A stretch of DNA of 64,000 nt from Labia minor (Eukaryota > Arthropoda > Insecta > Dermaptera > Spongiphoridae): contig OY720347.1 in NCBI GenBank assembly GCA_963082975.1, positions 45,769,155-45,833,154 of the forward strand, read 5' to 3'. Below, piece after piece: positions 1 through 12,514 of this stretch (position 1 is its first letter; every line of letters starts with the position of its first letter). A program made the position numbers and the translations under genes. The notes below the pieces were generated by a model. That model was given only the letters and a program-made list of their open reading frames with translations. It searched no databases and was not told the origin of the DNA.

Positions 1-2238
1 TTGACAGCACAAATAATATATGTATAGAATTCTTGGCCTGAGCAGAAATTGTTGATATCGTTGAAAGGAATGCCCTAGGAAGTTTTCCTTTAGATGGAGA
101 ATGAATTGCCAAGTATAATCTCCCCCAGTGATCCACTCCAATTAGATTCAATGGACAGAAATGATTTTGGAAGGGCTTTATTTATTCATAAATGAACTGA
201 AAAAGTATTTTCTATTGAAAAAAATGATTATTCAGGTGAAATCATTATAAAATGTATCTTTCTGATATTCATATAAATTTTATATCCAATTTATTATTTT
301 AATAATTTAACAAACAATATAAACAAGAAAAATATTCAAAATAATCTAAATTCATTTTAGATTGATTTCAAATTATTTAATCATGTTTTTATGGAATTAT
401 GATATCATTGGATATTATTTTTATATTATATCTAACTTTAAAATTGTATCAACAAATATTTTTAATAATTTTTATGATTATGTTCAACATTGTAAATATA
501 CCAGGCATATTTTTTCATATTTTAATTTCTTAATTGGTTGAACTCCTGATCCGCCGAACTTCGCCAAGTTTACTTAGATTTGTGAATTAATAATTAATTT
601 CAAATAAGTGTGAAAGCTGGAAAAATCCTAAAAGGCAATCAAATTAAAAAAAAATTGTTTTTTTTTTTGTTTTAAAATGAATCTCCTATTTTAAGATTAA
701 ATTTGAATTTGGAATATAAAATTGAGTTTAAATTGTTCCACAAAATAAAATGATTTACTATAACAATAGAAATTTAATTCTAGTTATAAATATTCCAAAA
801 CTCTATTCAATTATTGTAGAAATGCGATTCTTTTGTTGTTTTTGTTATTCGAAAATTCAATTGATACTATGAAACTTAATTTTCATCCTTCAAATATTTG
901 AAATGTTGTATTTATGGAAATAATTTTTAAGGAGAGATAATTTTCATTTTATTTTTTTATAAATTAATCCAACACAAATATAAAATGGATTTATCCACTT
1001 CTCTATAAATCTATAAAAAAAGATAATATCAATCACAATTTTTAAATCCAGGTCAACAATAGTAAAAGTGCAAAAAGTTAGAAAAAGTTTTTAAATCCGC
1101 CAGCCAATCACACCCAAAAGTTAGCTCCAACTTCCATTAAGCGTTGTTAAAGACAGGATCTTAAGTTTGTCGTGCGGAAAGAATCTGTTTTTTTTTTAAA
1201 TTTTTCAAAAACTAAAGTGTCTGAGAATATAAAAATGATTAATTGACGACAGATTGGTACATAAATTATATGTTTGTAACTCAAGCTTTTAAAGCAAAAG
1301 CAGAAAAAAAATATGTTTGAAAAAAGATTGTTTTCGCAGCGTAACACGAAACAAGAATAAAAAAAAGTTTTAACAACCATCTCTTGTTATTTTTTGTATA
1401 ATTGGATCATATTAATGAGTAGAAGAGACTTCTTTAACCAGAAGCATGAAGGAGAAGAGGATAATTTAATCACCTTTCATCGTTAATTTAATTAAGAAAA
1501 TATTGATAAATAAAAATAAATATTTTGAGTTGTTTTTATTTTTAATTAATTAAGATGATGAATGAGAATCATACCAATAAACGATATCATTAAGAATTCT
1601 TTTATTATAATGCTATTTGGGTAATCTGGTATTATAGTACTTATACTATACCTATGTGGTTGCAGTTGTCCTAAGTATTATTCTTTTAGGTTCTTTGTTC
1701 TGTTTCTGATTGAATTTTATAATTAAAAGCTAAATTTAAGTTTAACTCGCATTTGAAATATTCTACAGATATACAATTCATATCTATTTATTAAATTAAT
1801 TTAATTTTTATTATTTTGCTTTTAATTGTTTTGCAACTAAATAAGTTAAAAAATATTTAACTTTTTTTCTATGAGAATAATTAATATAAAAAACCTGATA
1901 AAATTTTCTTTTAAAAATCAATTTTCTATAGAATATTTAAAATTTCATTCTCTATCGCTCTTATTGAAATGTTATAGAAAAATTTTGAAATAGAAAGTTA
2001 TGTTTGATGAAATATTTAATTAATTAGCTGGTTAAAATATTCAATAGATATAATAATAGAATTTAATTTTATAATAAATGAAAAATTGTCGTGTAATGTC
2101 AGGTAAAATTGACAATGACATTATCCGATAATTGAATACTGAATAACTTATTTAATAAAAAAAAAAAAACAATTTTTTATAATTGTTCGTGAGTTTATTC
2201 ACATTCTTGTAAAATAGTATAAAAAGTGACTCACTTAC
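1..2238. other. kuz intron, AT-rich, nothing recognised
   Basis: Very AT-rich with homopolymer runs. I searched the minus strand for the next kuz exon and saw none. The 77-residue frame at 1147-1380 is low-complexity Phe-rich chance sequence. Confidence 0.6.
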
Positions 2239-2379
2239 CTGAGAAAAGTTCAAGAAATTTTTCTACTCCATAATTTTGGGGGAAACGATAAGAAGGGTCT
2301 TTGAGAGCTTCCATCGTATGAACTTTAATTCTTTTAATCATGAAACTGATGTTGTCAGGTTTTCCATCTTGATTGAAAT
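2239..2379 (-). CDS. kuz: ADAM10/Kuzbanian, metalloprotease-domain exon
   Basis: Third visible exon, 141 bp, between a ttttag acceptor and CAG|gtaagt donor. The open G from the previous exon plus AT gives Asp. The exon reads [20 protein letters not shown], then [13 protein letters not shown], then [14 protein letters not shown], ending one base into the next codon. NISFMIKRI and GVEKFLEL correspond to NISFMVKRI and GVEKFLEL of vertebrate ADAM10, so this is the N-terminal part of the catalytic domain, before the zinc-binding HEXXH motif. The next exon, expected to begin near an acidic stretch leading to CLAY, was not found in bases 1-2238, so the gene very probably continues outside the window. 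The 9.3-kb intron before this exon contains several transposons. Confidence 0.93.
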
Positions 2380-2553
2380 CTAAAAATATGAAAAATAATA
2401 AATTAATTAAAAATAATTATATAATATAAAAAGTATTAATTAATTATAAATCAAGCCAAATCCTAAACAATCGACTTGAAGTACCTACTATTTGTATTTT
2501 TTCTTTATCAACAAATAGGAAAAAGTTTTATTTTATTATGTATAAATGTATGC

Positions 2554-4197
2554 AGTGGCGCAACCAGGATTTGATTCTGGGGGGGTTTGACTAGCCGCTC
2601 CACCTTCCTTTGACGCCCCCCCCCCCCTCGGGTTCTCTCAAAGACAAATTTTCATTGATTTTATTGATTTTCTCAATAAATACCAATTTTTATAAGAATT
2701 ATCATACTATCATATTAAATTTATAGAGAATCGAATTTACTAAAAGTTTCATTATATTCATTTTTACCTAAACTTAATAATAAAGGAGTTATTTATAAAA
2801 AAAACTACTTTAAGATGTCGAAAGCTTTTCGTCCGCCCGTGGTGGCAGGATATTTTGAAAAAATTAAACTTAAGAAAATTTAGAAAAAAATAGATTTTAT
2901 GTGAGGGAACAGAAGCTCCAGAATCCCCCCCCCCCCCCCACTCCCCCACTGCCTCTTCCCTGGCTACGTGAAAAAACGAAATTCGATTTTAATATATATA
3001 AACAAATAAAAAAAAAATTTCAGTTGTGAGATCAACTATTTCTTTATTGTCTTCTTCGCTATTCCTATTGACACAATCTGTGGTTTATGAAGGTCCAGCT
3101 TCACTATCTAATTCTTAAATGGAAAAGTATTTAAGAATTAATTCACTCATTTAAAAAAATTCAAATCTTACCTTCTTTCTTATTTTGAAAAAAATCTGTA
3201 ATTAGTCTTCGCTTAACTTCGTTTCGTAATTTTTATGAAATTAGCAATTAATGTATTAATAATAAAAAATATTTAGAATTTGAATAATATTTTAATTAAT
3301 TTATATTTAGATAATAGACAAATTTCACAATTATCTAGAAATCTTATATTAAGTCTTTTGTTTTTTTATGATTTAGGAAAAATAATAAAATAATTTTTTT
3401 TATTTCTTATATTAAATTCTTTACCAAAAAATGGATGTGGCTATTTATACGTACAGTAAGTATGTATACGCAATTGGATATTTATACATACCGAATGTAT
3501 AAGAAATTAGCTATTTGTAGTTACGTAAAACGAACTAACTAACCAAAAAGTTTATAATAATATTATATTACATTTTATTTTAATTTGAAATCTAATAAGT
3601 CAATGTTTAGTATTATTTTTATTAATTATATCAACTATTGTATTATACTAATAAATATTATTCATAGAAGAGTTCTCAAAGCGATTTTTATTAATAAACT
3701 CATATTTGTATATTCACTTGAATAAGGAAGCAATGAGAAATGAATGAATTGAAATGTTGAATAGTGATACATTTTATATTAATTTTAATTTCTATTAAAT
3801 CAATGTTTACTATTATTTTTATTAATTATATCAATATTATTTATATTCTTATTAAACAAATTGTCATTGGTATCTATTTGAATTGTAAAAATAAACTGTA
3901 GTTTAAAATATGTATAGCTAATTTCTTATACATACTGTATGTATAAATAGCCAATTGAGTATACATACACTATGTATAAATAGCCAATTGAGTTAACATA
4001 CACTATGTATAAATAGCCAATTGAATATACATACTGTATGTATAATCAGCCACATCCAGAAAAAATAAGCAATTTTTATTTTTGTAAAAATTGATGTACT
4101 GTACATAATGTTATATAATATATAGCAATTTGAATTTTTTTTCTCTCCTCGGGGAGGGGGCTTAGAACCCTAAACCCTCCCCCTGGTTGCGCCACTG
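2554..4197. mobile_element. Non-autonomous hAT element with 8-bp target duplication
   Basis: Terminal inverted repeats CAGTGGCGCAACCAGG (left) and CCTGGTTGCGCCACTG (right) are perfect over 16 bases. The flanking eight bases are AATGTATG before and CATGTATG after, seven of eight identical, as expected of a hAT insertion. No transposase frame remains. The interior has G and C homopolymer tracts near 2579 and 2925, a second hAT-like end (CCACTGCCTC...CTGGCTACGTG) near 2950, and a separate TIR element at 3432-4058. It lies in the kuz intron between the exons at 2239 and 11677. Confidence 0.85.
3432..4058. mobile_element. TIR element with GGATGTGGCTATTTATAC ends (copy 1, nested)
   Basis: Starts TGGATGTGGCTATTTATAC and ends TGTATAATCAGCCACATCCA. 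The subterminal parts are built from several copies of a palindromic CATACNGTATG unit, with ATAGCCAATTG between them. The interior (repeated TATCAAYTATT... and GTCAATGTTTA stretches) matches 51533-52112. No open frame is seen. It is a MITE-like element about 627 bp long, inserted inside the hAT element at 2554-4197. Confidence 0.75.
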
Positions 4198-4725
4198 CAT
4201 GTATGTAAACGCATCGATTCCCAAATTCACGCTTCTTCATAATTAATTGTAAATATTTTTATCTATATTTACTAAATTATGATGATTATTATAGTTAATT
4301 AAATCAGGGTAATATAGTAAACTAACAGTGCGGATCGCCTACAGGCATGTCAGGGGAGATTCGCCCTCCTTTGAGTAAACTAATTTAATCAAACAAATTA
4401 ATAATAGGATATTCGTGTCGAACAGTTGATGAGAAGTGCATAATTCAAATAACAGTCTCATCTAACCATTCTTTTTCATATAATAATTTTAAACTTATAA
4501 ATAAAAATTAAGGTTTTAATTTGTTAAATTAAATTATCAAATCAATTTAAAAACTTTCAATTTTAAAAAAAATCACTCTAAGTAGTATATTATTTAGGAA
4601 TATATTTGGATGTTTTAAAAATTCATATACTTTTATTATTTATTTTTCGTATCGAGATATAATCTACTTTTAATGAGTTTTTAATATATGTCTTTAAGGA
4701 TTCTGTGAGAGTTTTAATTATGAAA

Positions 4726-5000
4726 AGTTATTTCTTAGTTATTTTTTGTGAGATTTGTCTCAGCGTTTCGGTATGTAATTTGGCGCTATTTTCATTTGAA
4801 ACGAGGCAGCTGTGAGCTAGTGTCAGTGTCAGTACTAGTTTCAAGGATTCTTCAGAATTTTAGAAAACATTCAACTCTCAACACAGACTAAAACTTAAAA
4901 AAATTCCTTCATAAACAAACTCTTGAAAATGGCACCAAAATGGGCGCCAACAGAGATCAAAATCTCAAAATAAAACATGAAAAAAACCAAGAAATAATTT
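4726..5000. mobile_element. MITE with AAGTTATTTC ends (copy 1)
   Basis: Left arm AGTTATTTCTTAGTTATTTT followed by GAGATTTG and TTTGGCGC. The right arm, reversed, reads GAAATTATTTCTTGGTT, then GAGATTTTGATC and TTGGCGCCC. The arms are inverted over about 70 imperfect bases. Related copies are at 37217-37509 and 42955-43108. It is non-coding. Confidence 0.6.
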
Positions 5001-5720
5001 CAATGTTTATTCTGGATAACCTTTCGAAATTATTTAATTCTTTAAATTGCTTGAGAGTCTGAAATTATTCAAATGATTTTTTGATCTTATTGTAATAATA
5101 AAATTAAATTTTTATGATTTTTTAAATATTTAGCAAAATTTAAAGAATTTTATCATAATTATTATTATTATTTGGTATTCTATTAATTGACTGCTTATTT
5201 TTCGTTAATGACAGTAATTTGTTTTAATCTTACCAAACCAATCAATTCTATCAGTATTTTGATCTGTTTCTCGTTCCCCAGAGATAAATAAATATTTAGT
5301 AATTTATTTAATTTTTTATAAATCCAAATTTTTATTTTCAATAAATTCATATTTAAGATTTTCTCTTTCATAATTTCTTTTGAAAAGAAAAGTAATATTA
5401 TACACATATACTTGTTGGATGTATACCCTAGATTATTGGTAATTTTATCTTTCTATATTCGCAAATGGTATTCTTCTTTTTCTTAAAAATAAAAAAAATA
5501 TCGGAAATCGACTGATGTTAAATCAAATATTTTCGTTTGCAAAAAAGAAGAGAAAAAAAATCTAAAGAAGCCAATTCAAATATTCTTTTGTTAAAAGGGA
5601 AGATTAAAAAAGAAAAAATAAATAAATAAAACTTTTAAAGGTGGAATGAGAGATATTCTAAGTAAATATATAGTATGATTCATAACTTTCATGCACTCTC
5701 TTGGGAAAATATTCATTCAA

Positions 5721-5723
5721 TTC

Positions 5724-5759
<36 letters not shown>
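5721..5759. repeat. (TTA)n microsatellite
   Basis: An uninterrupted run of TTA/ATT triplets in intronic sequence. The surrounding stretch 5001-6335 is AT-rich with no gene or recognisable element. Confidence 0.9.
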
Positions 5760-6335
5760 GTTCTAATATTAATAGGACATTTTAATATACGATATAGTCC
5801 ATTACTCGGAGGAATATTGAAATTTTAACAAAAGAAGCTGACATTTGGAAAGTTCACAGATATTCTTTCCTTTTATTAGTAGAATCAAACCATAAATATC
5901 CATGTCGTTTTATATTTATATAAAAAGATTCTATTCATACGCTTAATTATATATATTTGACTTTTTTTTGACGTTCATACTTTTTTCTAACTCAGTGAAA
6001 ATTAATTAAAATAAATTTTTTACTTCTATACTTTACCTAAAACAAAATAATCAATTTTCTAATTCATTTCATTAAATTTAAATAATTAATATTTATTTTA
6101 AAATAAAAAAAATAACGTTATATAAAATAATAACAATTAATACACTCATCGTATAAAAAAACGCAAAACTTTATTAAATATTTTAAATTATTTTTAATTT
6201 GAAAAAGGAATCAGGCAGAATACATTATGAAAACATTTATGAGGCGAAGAAAGTTGAAAATAGCTAAGATTGCATAATCAAAAATTGCATGGTCTCTGAT
6301 TTGTATGTAACATCAAAAGTCAAGGGGGGTTAGAG

Positions 6336-6590
6336 CAGTGATTCTCAACCACTATGCTGCGAGATTTTCAATAATGTGCTGCCAAATTATTACAAATGTA
6401 AAGAGGCTCTTAAACATTTCCGACTTTTTTCTAAATTTTTTCAATTTGGTTCTAAAAAAACAGGTATATTGTTTTTGGGACCACTTTTTTCAATATGGTA
6501 AACTTTTACACTTATATTTTTCTTTGAGTGCCGCCAAATTTTTAAACCGTTAAAAGTGTGCCGCGGTAAAAAAAAGGTTGAGAATCACTG
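6336..6590. mobile_element. Short hAT MITE (CAGTGATTCTCAACC ends)
   Basis: 255 bp bounded by perfect 15-base inverted repeats CAGTGATTCTCAACC and GGTTGAGAATCACTG. This is the hAT/Charlie-type end, also seen as CAGTGGTTCTCAACC at 40517. The subterminal CTGCGAGATTTTCAA and GTGTGCCGCGG correspond to the usual 'tgccgc' region. No convincing 8-bp duplication is visible. The 71-residue frame covering it is not a gene. Confidence 0.8.
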
Positions 6591-7668
6591 ATATCACTGG
6601 TCACAGGTTTCGGAAAGAAGAAGAGAGATTGGAGAGAAACCAATTGGAAAAGTGAAAGATGCGTTGTCAATATAAAGTTAAATTTTAGGGGGCTAAATAA
6701 GAATAAGAATGGCTCAGTTTTGAATTCTTTAGAGATATATAGATAGATTAAAAATTAAATGTTATATATATTATTTTTCTTATTCCAAATAAATAAAACA
6801 AGAAAACAAAAATTCATTCAAAAGAAAATATTGTTTTATTTAGAACAATAAAAATAATTTCTAGTTTAAACTGTTATATTAATAATTAAATTTCATATAT
6901 TAGTTTCAATTCCACTGTTATTTAGATAGTTAATGTTTAGATTGACTGAATAAACTAGGAGAATGAATTCAATATTAGCTTACTTCAGTGAATAGTAGAT
7001 TTAATAAATTCTTGCTAATTAAATAACATTCTTGACATTTTATGTCAAAATAAATCTAGAAATTTCAGTAATAAATAAATATTTGAACTCATTTAAAAAT
7101 TTAATAAAAATAAAAATAACACAGATAGATATAAAATTTCAATATTTACAAAAAAAAAAAAAAAAAACAAAAAACAAATTTCTTCTTAACCACTGATAAA
7201 ATATACTTTTACTTAATAAACAATCAATATAACATTTTTATTATTTGATTTATTTGTATTAGTATTTAAGAAAAATTAATTATTCTATAATTATCTAAAA
7301 TCTTAGATTTTTTATTAGTTTTATAACATATTTTTTTTTAATATGTTTTCTTACTATTGGACTTTGACCTACAAATTTATAAATCTGATAAAACTAATCA
7401 CAAAAAAGACAATTCAGAATAATAATATAAAAAATATTATAATAAATCAACCTGTCTGACATACAAAATAATTAATTAGTTGCAAAAGTAATGAAAAAAG
7501 TAATTATTAAAATAATAATAAAAAATTATTTATGATAATTTAATTATTAATTAATCGTAGAGTTTATTTATTATAAAGGATATCAAAATAAGTAAATAAT
7601 TGTTTTGCTTTTGTTAAGTTTTTTTCTTTGCTTTATTATAATAAAATTTTATTATTTTTACATTTTTT

Positions 7669-8264
7669 ACTATCTCGTAAGAGATAGTATTGCGATCACG
7701 AAAATTTTCGATGTTGAGATTTTGATGTTTTTATACGTTTTGAAGGTTCCTGAATCATTTTCACTAAGGTTAAGAAAAATGTCTGTGTGTGTGTGTGTGT
7801 GTGTGTATGTAACCAAGATTACGCAAAAACGGTTTGAGCTAGAATGATGAAATTTGGTACATGAGCATTATTCAAAATTCGTAGTTTTTTATCAACTTTT
7901 AAGAAATGTAGCTCAACCGGAAGAGGGTCATTACCTACAACGTTTTGATTTTTTTTTCCTCTAAAGTGACCGTAAAGATAAAGATATATGTTTGATAATT
8001 TTTCACATGATTAATAATTGTATAAAACTGCTATATATATAATTTCAGCTTTATTGATTCGCTGAAAGTACCAGAATTAATTTTTTATCACTGCATATCT
8101 CACGCGCCAACACGTGCCATGGTGCCATCAACAAAAAGCCAAACATGCGCTGGTTTAATATTTATTATTTATAATTTATAATTAATTAAATTTAATTTAA
8201 ATATAATATATTATGTTATTTAATCCAATACAAATTGCGAGATAGTCGAGTGGAGACACTCCAG
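7669..8264 (-). mobile_element. GAGATAGT-family repeat, short form (copy 1)
   Basis: Starts ACTATCTCGTAAGAGATAGT, itself a palindrome, and ends GCGAGATAGTCGAGTGGAGA followed by CACTCCAG. Inside are a (GT)n tract near 7785, ACGCAAAAACGGTTTGAGCT, GAGGGTCATTACCTACAACG, ACACGTGCCATGGTGCCATC and an AATTTAATT-rich end. The same layout recurs at 35219-35783 and, inverted and longer, at 10066-11350 and 12515-13372. No open frame; superfamily unknown. Confidence 0.75.
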
Positions 8265-10065
8265 CTAATTAATATTTAATAATCTAAAATATAATATCAA
8301 AAATCAATAAAAGAGATTATATATTAAAAAAAAATTCATTAACATTATAAATTATTTTTTCTTTATATTATAAGTTGGATAATTTTAGTATTTCTAAAGA
8401 CATAGATAACCCGGTTGCATAATCTAAGGGCTCAAGGGATACTTTACTAAACCTGACAGTACGTATACAGTAAAACTTTTTTGTATTTTATATTATAATG
8501 CAAACAATTGGGTCGAAGTACTTCATAAAAAATTATGTTGTGACACCCATCAAAAATGTTGAGAAACGATGGTCTTGAAAATGTTATATGTATTTATTTA
8601 TTTTTCTTAAAAAAAAAAATGAAAAAATGAAAATGGATTATCTTCCTGTAAAAAATAACTTGTTTAAATATTTTTAATGAAAAATTTTAAAATAATTATT
8701 TCACTCGATAATTTATTTATAAGCTCCTAGAGTAGGATTTAGCAAGTTTTATTAGAATCACATTAGCAGAAAATATTCAATTAAACATCTATATAATGAT
8801 CCGTTGAATTTGTGAAAAAAAAAAAATTATTTAAAATTCATCAATGATTCGCAATTGCAAGTAAAAATTGAGTAATGTACACATACATTTTATCAATTCA
8901 ATGGTTGAATAGTATAAGTACATAAAAAGGCCATTAAAAGATATCCATTTGAAATGGATATATTTGAAAAGGGTGTAAAATTCAATTCAATAAATTATAA
9001 AAAAAAATCTTTTATACATTTTATTGAGCTAATCCTTTAGCGACCTTTCTTTTGACATATAATTTCAACTTGGATCTTTTATTATTATTATTATTAATTT
9101 CTTAAGAAATTGTAAAAGTAAATTTTGTGTATGTAAAGAAGTATTTTTCTAAGCAAAACTTAAAAGTATAGAAAATACAAATTTATTTTTTATTTATTTA
9201 TTTATTTTTATTTATTAATTTTGTTAAGAATTAAGAATGATGTAATTTTAAAGCAGTAAACTTCTCATTAAATTATAACTAATGATTTCATTCAAAAGTA
9301 GAATATATATATTTCTGTTTTGATATACCATATATATATATCTTTTCAAGATTAGAATCGATTTATAAGTATGTTCAGGGATTCTGGTAACTAAATCGAT
9401 TTCGTTCTCTGTAAAGATTTTTATTCAATATTAATTTTTTTTTACATTGATTATTTACAATATTAGAAATATAAATTACCTGTAAAGAAATCGATTCTAA
9501 AGTTGATTCTTCCAGATAATTCTTACAAATGCCAAATATAAATTATTAACTAATAATTCTAATTAAAAATTATCCTATTACAATTTATATTCGTCTTTAA
9601 TCCATTCTAAAATTAGTTAGTTGATTCTTATAAATAATACAAACAATATCACTAACAGATGGCGGTGACTAAAGGGTACTATATAGCAGTGACTTTGTTA
9701 CATATATATACATATATATTCTAAATAATTTTAATGCAATTGTTTGCATTCACTGAACTATTAATTATTTAACGAAAATGGGGATGTTTTTTAAAAAGGT
9801 GTTTCAAAACAACATATTTTTAAGAAACATCTAAAGAAAGGTGACATAAACAAATTCGCTGTAATTATTTTATTTAAGTTATGAAATGAAATTCTAGTGT
9901 CAAGTCAGTAATTTTTCAAAACATAAAAAAACATGGTGTAAAAGTATCACTGAATTTGCATTTATAACATCCGAATATAAAATGAATAATACAATTTCTA
10001 CAAATAAATTTCTTTTATTTAAATATTAATATAAAATTTTATAAATTCATATAATTAAAAAAAAT

Positions 10066-11350
10066 CTGGAGTGTCTTCACTCGACTATCTCGCAAATTTG
10101 AATTGGATTAACTCATATATTATATTTAAATTAAATTTAATTAATTAAATTATAAATTAAAATTAATAAATAATCTTTATTAAACCAACGCGTGTTTGGT
10201 TCTTTGTTGATGGCACCACGTCAAGTGCTGACGCGTGATTGCCAGTCAACGTGTTAAAAAATTAATTCCGATAGCGAATCAATCAAGCTGAAATTCTATA
10301 TATAGCAGTTTTATACAATTTTTAATCATATGAAAAACTATCAAACATTTTTACGGTCAGTTTAGAGGAAAAAAATGAAAACGTGGTAGGTAATGAATGA
10401 CCCTCTTCCGAAAGAGCTACATTTCTCAAAAGTTGATGGTAAACTACGAATTTTGAATAATGCCCGTATACCAAATATATATGTTACGGTAAAAGTAGAT
10501 ATTGTGGCAAATGTACACATTTTCCGGTAAATGTGCACATTAGCCTCCTCATTTGGGTAATGTGCATTCAACTAAAATTTACAATTTCAAATAAGGGAAA
10601 TGTACATTGAATTCACAATGACCATGTCGTTTTGGTAAATGTGAGCATAGATTACTAATTAATGCCATAGTATACTGATATAATTTAAGATATTTAGAGA
10701 AATAAGACTCAGGTAAGTTAAGATTTTAATTTTTCTACAAAAAATTATTTTTTAGTTAGAATTTTTGAAAAACAATGGAACAAAAAGAAAAATTTAAAAA
10801 CCAACTAGAACAGATTGTATCACAAAAAACAAAAATATTGTATATGTACATATACATTATATTCAGTTCACATATATCTAACTTTTTGGGAAATGTACAC
10901 ATTTTCCGGTAAATGTGTACATTTCCCAAGAGTGTACATTTACCGTAACATATATACACACAGACATTTTTCTTAATCTTTGTGAAAATCACTCAGGGAC
11001 CTTCAAAACATATAAAAACATCAAAATCTCTACATCGAAAATTTTCATGATCGCAATACTATCCCTGGCAAAAAATAAACAATGAATGAAAATAATGAAA
11101 ACGTGGTAGGTAATGACCATCTTCCGAAAGAGCTACATATCTCAAAAGGTGATAGAAAACTACAAATTTTGAATAATACCCGTGTACTAAATTTCATTAT
11201 TCTAGCTTAAACCGTTTTTGCGTAATCTTGTCTATATATACACACACAGACATTTTTCTCAATCTTAGTGAAAATGACTCAGGGACCTTTAAAACGTATA
11301 AAAACATCAACATCGAAAATTTTCATGATCACAATACTATCTCTGGCGAG
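10066..11350 (+). mobile_element. GAGATAGT-family repeat, long form with nested MITE
   Basis: Starts CTGGAGTGTCTTCACTCGAC TATCTCGC and ends ACTATCTCTGGCGAG. Compared with the short form it has a second partial unit after the junction CTATCCCTGGCAAAAAATAA ACAATGAATG, near 11060-11090, which repeats GAAAACGTGGTAGGTAATGA through to the end. The first unit is interrupted by an unrelated TIR element at 10482-10950. No coding frame is supported. Confidence 0.75.
10482..10950. mobile_element. Nested MITE with TGTTACGGTAAA ends
   Basis: 469 bp with ends TGTTACGGTAAAAGTAGA and TGTACATTTACCGTAACA. Just inside each end is a palindromic block: GTACACATTTTCCGGTAAAT GTGCACAT on the left, and GTACACATTTTCCGGTAAAT GTGTACATTTCC on the right. 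Flanks are TATATA-like. About 45 bases of the host repeat present in other copies, between ACCAAAT and ACACACAG, are missing at the site. Short frames covering it are spurious. Confidence 0.7.
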
Positions 11351-11676
11351 AACCAGTTTTAAGGAAATTTAAAGGGAATTTTTATCATTTTATAGTATTA
11401 AATATGATTAATCTTGTAAAAATAAATTAATCGATATTTATAGGGTATCAATCGCGAATAAAACTTATAAAAAACTATTTTCAAAATATCTTGATTTTCA
11501 ACAAAATTTTTAGAGCAACTTTTTAAACTGGTTTACATACATACTAATATAGTTATAGGTAAAATTAATAATGGAAGATGATTTGAGAAAATTCAATTTT
11601 TAAATATTGATTATACTATCAAGAGGGTTAAATATCTTTCATTAGAAAAAATAATTTAAGAAGATTGCTAACTCAC

Positions 11677-11984
11677 CAGTAGCTTTGTAGATGGCGTTAA
11701 CTCGTTGAACATGACGTGTCATAACTTCGATACATGCCTCTTCCGAACCGTATTTCTTATAGAAGAGATGGTCAGCTTGCAAATAAAGCATACACGTTGT
11801 TTTGTTCGGGTCGACAGATGCTCGTTTTCTATTTCCGTATGGTCCTGAAGTGGATGCTCCATTGCCACCTGATGAGGAACGTTCCCCACCACTTAATACA
11901 TTTTTATCCACATTATCATCTTCTTCTGCAAATGTTAAACTTGGGTCGAGGCCTTTTCCAGAACTTGTCACGATAATGGAAGGC
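11677..11984 (-). CDS. kuz: ADAM10/Kuzbanian, prodomain-protease boundary exon
   Basis: Second visible exon of the same minus-strand gene, 308 bp. It is bounded by ttatag upstream and ACTG|gtgagt downstream. Its first base completes the Arg codon left open by the exon at 47992, giving ...THTHR-PSIIVTSSGKG. The first half is a low-complexity acidic and Ser/Gly linker (EEDDNVDKN, SSSGGNGASTSG). Next comes a basic proprotein-convertase site, GNRKR, and then SVDPNKTTCMLYLQADHLFY, which matches the start of the ADAM10 catalytic domain (TCQLYIQTDHLF in vertebrates). The exon ends VNAIYKATG. Mature enzyme would be expected to begin just after RKR. The linker between the prodomain core and the convertase site looks considerably longer than in vertebrate ADAM10. 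An intron of about 36 kb separates this exon from the previous one and contains a complete gene on the other strand. Confidence 0.93.
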
Positions 11985-12514
11985 CTATAAAAAAAATTCT
12001 GTATTTTAATACATCATTTAATTAATAATTAATTATGTTTATAACTAGACAAAGAACTATGTTGAATGTGGATTAAACAATACTTAATATCTAGTTCACA
12101 CCTTCAAATAATCTTTGAATCAAGGAAAAAATATGATGGAAAGAAATTTAGGAATAAATGATTTAACAGAGAACCAATTGAAGAAACAATAATTCGATAG
12201 AGAAGGGGAGGGAATTAAAATTGAGAATGGATTACCATAGGAGGAATGTGGTTAAATTACGCCATCAATTGAACCAATCTCCAATTGATTGCTTATTTTG
12301 TACATTAATTGATTACTTTGGAATAAATAAATCTTTAATATTTCTAACTACAAATTGAGATAGATGTAGGATTAAAATTCCAATGAATATGTCAAAATAA
12401 AATTTTAAAATAAATAAATAAAAATAATATTAACTAAAAATTTAGTATAATACAGATTTTAAAGAATTATAAAACAAATAACAAACAAATACAAAAAAAA
12501 AAAAAAAAAAAAAT

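Noticed and set aside
1-2238. Possible next kuz exon with the HEXXH region
   Set aside because: Minus-strand reading shows no CLAY-like or HEXXH-encoding sequence with splice sites; I could not support one.
11734-11990. Two plus-strand frames over the kuz exon
   Set aside because: They are antisense shadows of an exon with clear ADAM10 homology and splice sites on the other strand.
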